Positions 62,272-63,954 of a stretch of DNA of 63,954 bases are shown in pieces (positions within the stretch are counted from its first letter, which is position 1; every line of letters starts with the position of its first letter). This DNA is from Oligoflexales bacterium (lineage in GTDB: Bacteria > Bdellovibrionota_B > Oligoflexia > Oligoflexales > RGVZ01), in assembly GCA_947468665.1 (NCBI GenBank), contig CANILH010000006.1:1-63954 (forward strand), given 5' to 3'. A model generated the notes under the pieces. That model made no database searches and was not told the DNA's origin. It saw only the letters and a list, made by a program, of their open reading frames with translations. A program made the translations under genes and the position numbers.

Positions 62272-63036
62272 TCAAGATGCACTATCGCCCCGGACACTCA
62301 GCTCAAAACCCATTCCGTAAATAGTACGGATATTGATGTCCTCACTCAGCTTCCTGAGCGTGCGACGTACCTCATAGATCTTACGATTAAGGGCATTGTC
62401 GGTAATCGCGGTATCACCCCAGCAGCGCTGTTTCATGTCGCTTCGGGGAACAACACCACCAAGACTGTCAGCCAGCGTTGTTACGATTTTTACCTCAATC
62501 GGAGTCAACGATGCCGTGTCACTGCCGTTGGTGACGGTTCTCTGCATTAAGTTGATTGTAAGTCTGCCAAGGGTTCTTGAGCGTTCCAGAACTCTGGAAC
62601 GATAAGCGCCCAACCGCAGGGAACATTTCGCTAACACTTCGTCAGGCGTAGCACTAAGAGGCAGAAAATCAATCGCCCCTCTGACAAGCAACGGATACAC
62701 ATCAGCAAGTTTAGTCTCTGGAGCAGCCACGATGATAGCCGCATGCGGCCAAGTCACGCGTATTCTCCCGACATGCTCATCGGCATGCTCAGAGAGTCCG
62801 AGAACAACCACAACCGGCTCTTCCATAGCCTCAAGCTTTTTATTATCAGGTAAAGCAGGCATCGAACGTGCTGAAACCGAGCCACCGACAATGGAGTACT
62901 TCTCCAAGTGTTCAACCCGTAGATCAGCCCCAAAACTCCCAGTACCCACAAATAAAAGAACTTCAGAACCGCGTGCCGTCGCTCCAGACACACCCCTAAT
63001 TTGTTCACTTCTAGTTTGTTCACTTCGATTTGACAT
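62272..63036 (-). CDS. OmpR/PhoB-type regulator with degenerate receiver domain
   Basis: A 254-residue protein. The C-terminal winged helix (about 165-250) is OmpR-like: SLTPIEVKIVTTLADSLGGV, DNALNRKIYEVRRTLRKL and IRTIYGMGFELSV are the recognition and wing pattern. The N-terminal alpha/beta domain has receiver-like topology, but the acidic pair is VGTG where V-D-D is expected, the phosphorylated Asp is Gly in VVVVLGLSE, and the Lys is Leu in DFLPLSATP. It cannot be phosphorylated in the usual way. ATG 63036 has GGAGG 8 bases upstream. A 15-bp repeat near the start encodes two S-E-Q-(T/I)-R units. It converges on the Glt-like cluster. Confidence 0.88.
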   Translation of the reverse strand: MSNRSEQTRSEQIRGVSGATARGSEVLLFVGTGSFGADLRVEHLEKYSIVGGSVSARSMPALPDNKKLEAMEEPVVVVLGLSEHADEHVGRIRVTWPHAAIIVAAPETKLADVYPLLVRGAIDFLPLSATPDEVLAKCSLRLGAYRSRVLERSRTLGRLTINLMQRTVTNGSDTASLTPIEVKIVTTLADSLGGVVPRSDMKQRCWGDTAITDNALNRKIYEVRRTLRKLSEDINIRTIYGMGFELSVRGDSAS

Positions 63037-63225
63037 AGCCTCTGCCTCCAAGCTCCCGATCGGAAAAAAAATCTCCGATCTAGTGGATTCTATTCCACGA
63101 GCGCAAACATAACGCACTACTTATTGCGCAGTCTAGTACAAATTGACTAGGTCAAAGTAACTAGTAACGATTTTCCAATTAGGATTTAGAAGGAAAAGTT
63201 ATGAATGCTTCTGAACACAAAGGTT

Positions 63226-63801
63226 TCAGTTCACTCCAAAAAACGCCCTAACCCTTGGCCAGTAAGGCGCGAAGTCTTTATCACCGGAAATATCGTAGTA
63301 CATGACATCAGTCAGTTCAGGCGCGTGCTGCAACTGAAAACCATGTCCAACCTCATGAGCAAAAAGTTTGCGCACTTCAAGGCTCAACTCACCTTCTTTT
63401 ACTTCTTTCTCGTTTGAGACCAAAAAATCCTCATCAAACTCAACCTGCAAAGAGTAACTTGTCGTCTCTGATGTCTTCACACCGGGAACAGCCACTGTAG
63501 TTCCTGATCGCTCAGTTGACGCGAACCACTGGCCCCAGCCAACTTTGCCGTCGCGTTGTTCAAGTCCTTTGGTGATAAGAATAGGGCTGTTCGCGCCGTC
63601 CATCGTTTCGGAGAACTCAAGAACGGTCAGCCCGAGGTTTGTATTATAGTCTTCGATCAAATGCCTAATCAGGGGCTTGAATGACTCATCACCCTGCTTC
63701 AATCCAAGTACGAATGTTTTAACGTCTTTTTTATCAACCTGGGCCCCACAGGAGGTAAGAATAAGAGCCAATACAAGAAAATATAATGATTTCAATAGCA
63801 T
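63226..63801 (-). CDS. Lipoprotein with a metzincin-type zinc motif
   Basis: A 191-residue protein with lipobox ILTSC (Cys near residue 18). The motif HEVGHGFQLQH (residues 155-165 or so) is HExxHxxxxxH, the zinc site of metzincin metalloproteases, and DVMYY follows at the Met-turn position. The zinc-binding His pair with the catalytic Glu is complete. It is thus a putative membrane-attached extracytoplasmic metalloprotease, likely small. ATG 63801 has GGAG 5 bases upstream; GTG at 63807 is too near to it. A promoter lies at 63877-63906. Apart from the zinc site no family name can be given. Confidence 0.85.
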   Translation of the reverse strand: MLLKSLYFLVLALILTSCGAQVDKKDVKTFVLGLKQGDESFKPLIRHLIEDYNTNLGLTVLEFSETMDGANSPILITKGLEQRDGKVGWGQWFASTERSGTTVAVPGVKTSETTSYSLQVEFDEDFLVSNEKEVKEGELSLEVRKLFAHEVGHGFQLQHAPELTDVMYYDISGDKDFAPYWPRVRAFFGVN

Positions 63802-63876
63802 AAACACTCCACAGCAGCAGCAACAGTTAAAGCACCAGGGGGGAATCAGCAGTCAGGGGAGATACCTGACAAACGC

Positions 63877-63906
63877 AATATACCCCAGTTTCTAATAAAA
63901 AGTCAA
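63877..63906 (-). promoter_or_regulatory. Promoter of the metzincin-like gene
   Basis: Minus strand TTGACT (63906-63901), 18-base spacer, TATATT (63882-63877), each with one mismatch. The last 48 bases of the window beyond it are A+T-rich with no gene. Confidence 0.7.
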
Positions 63907-63954
63907 CATTTTATTATAATCTTTTTAACGTTTTATGATTTTTTTATAGAACTA

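Noticed and set aside
63199..63249. 16-codon ORF behind AAGGAAAAG
   Set aside because: Too short to support and overlaps the 3' end of the metzincin-like gene on the other strand.

Overview
The window looks like a chromosomal segment of a diderm, flagellated bacterium of the old 'Deltaproteobacteria', most likely Bdellovibrionota (Oligoflexia) or a relative of Myxococcota. This is inferred from gene content, since no rRNA was available: a complete gspC-N type II secretion operon with gspN and a PilM-like gspL, a cluster of TPR and outer-membrane proteins laid out like the myxobacterial Glt/Agl gliding complex, archaeal-type Lon, patatin, and many short-leader sigma70-like promoters. No tRNA, rRNA or CRISPR array was seen.

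Bases 1-13400 are accessory DNA with visible decay. A giant surface protein (cut off at base 1) carries Ig-like repeats and nested LamG domains. It is followed by a repeat-rich gap, two back-to-back toxin-antitoxin modules (one frameshifted and truncated, one intact), a PEGA-domain protein with a lipoprotein partner, a cyclase-family hydrolase, broken fragments (SPFH protein, half a zinc-type quinone oxidoreductase, an unknown fragment), a CPXCG protein and an acyl-CoA desaturase. A diverged repeat of about 105 bp occurs at 6584 and 12235. A large cruciform at 13303-13427 separates this region from the core-like DNA.

Bases 13500-20400 hold an orphan ribosomal protein L24 gene, dsbD, a tight patatin-sfsA-maiA run and an outer-membrane protein with a good promoter and terminator. 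Bases 20400-26100 (minus strand) hold an Slt-type lytic transglycosylase and a three-gene unit (FliT-like chaperone, glycosyltransferase-TPR fusion, unknown protein) that may serve flagellin export or modification.

Bases 26112-42112 (minus strand) form one long operon, aroK-gspC-gspC-gspD-E-F-G-H-I-J-K-L-M-N, under a promoter at 42134-42163. It builds an envelope-spanning secretion machine; the prepilin peptidase GspO is not here. Two points stand out: two tandem gspC paralogues, and a GspI whose prepilin cleavage site has Ser instead of Gly at -1.

Bases 42372-50990 hold an MltD-like transglycosylase, an isolated fliG, a subtilase without propeptide, a Lon-family protease, a HAMP-type membrane protein, a 35-residue basic peptide gene with its own promoter, and an unknown 228-residue protein. 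Bases 51005-54000 hold an MFS transporter, an HMCES/YedK-type SRAP protein and an overlapping CPBP protease.

Bases 54221-62247 (plus strand) are the most interesting block: a small OM barrel, two large periplasmic TPR proteins, a TPR lipoprotein, a small secreted protein and a second predicted barrel, all exported. I read this as a Glt-like envelope complex. It is followed by a winged-helix regulator with a degenerate receiver domain and a lipoprotein with a metzincin zinc motif.
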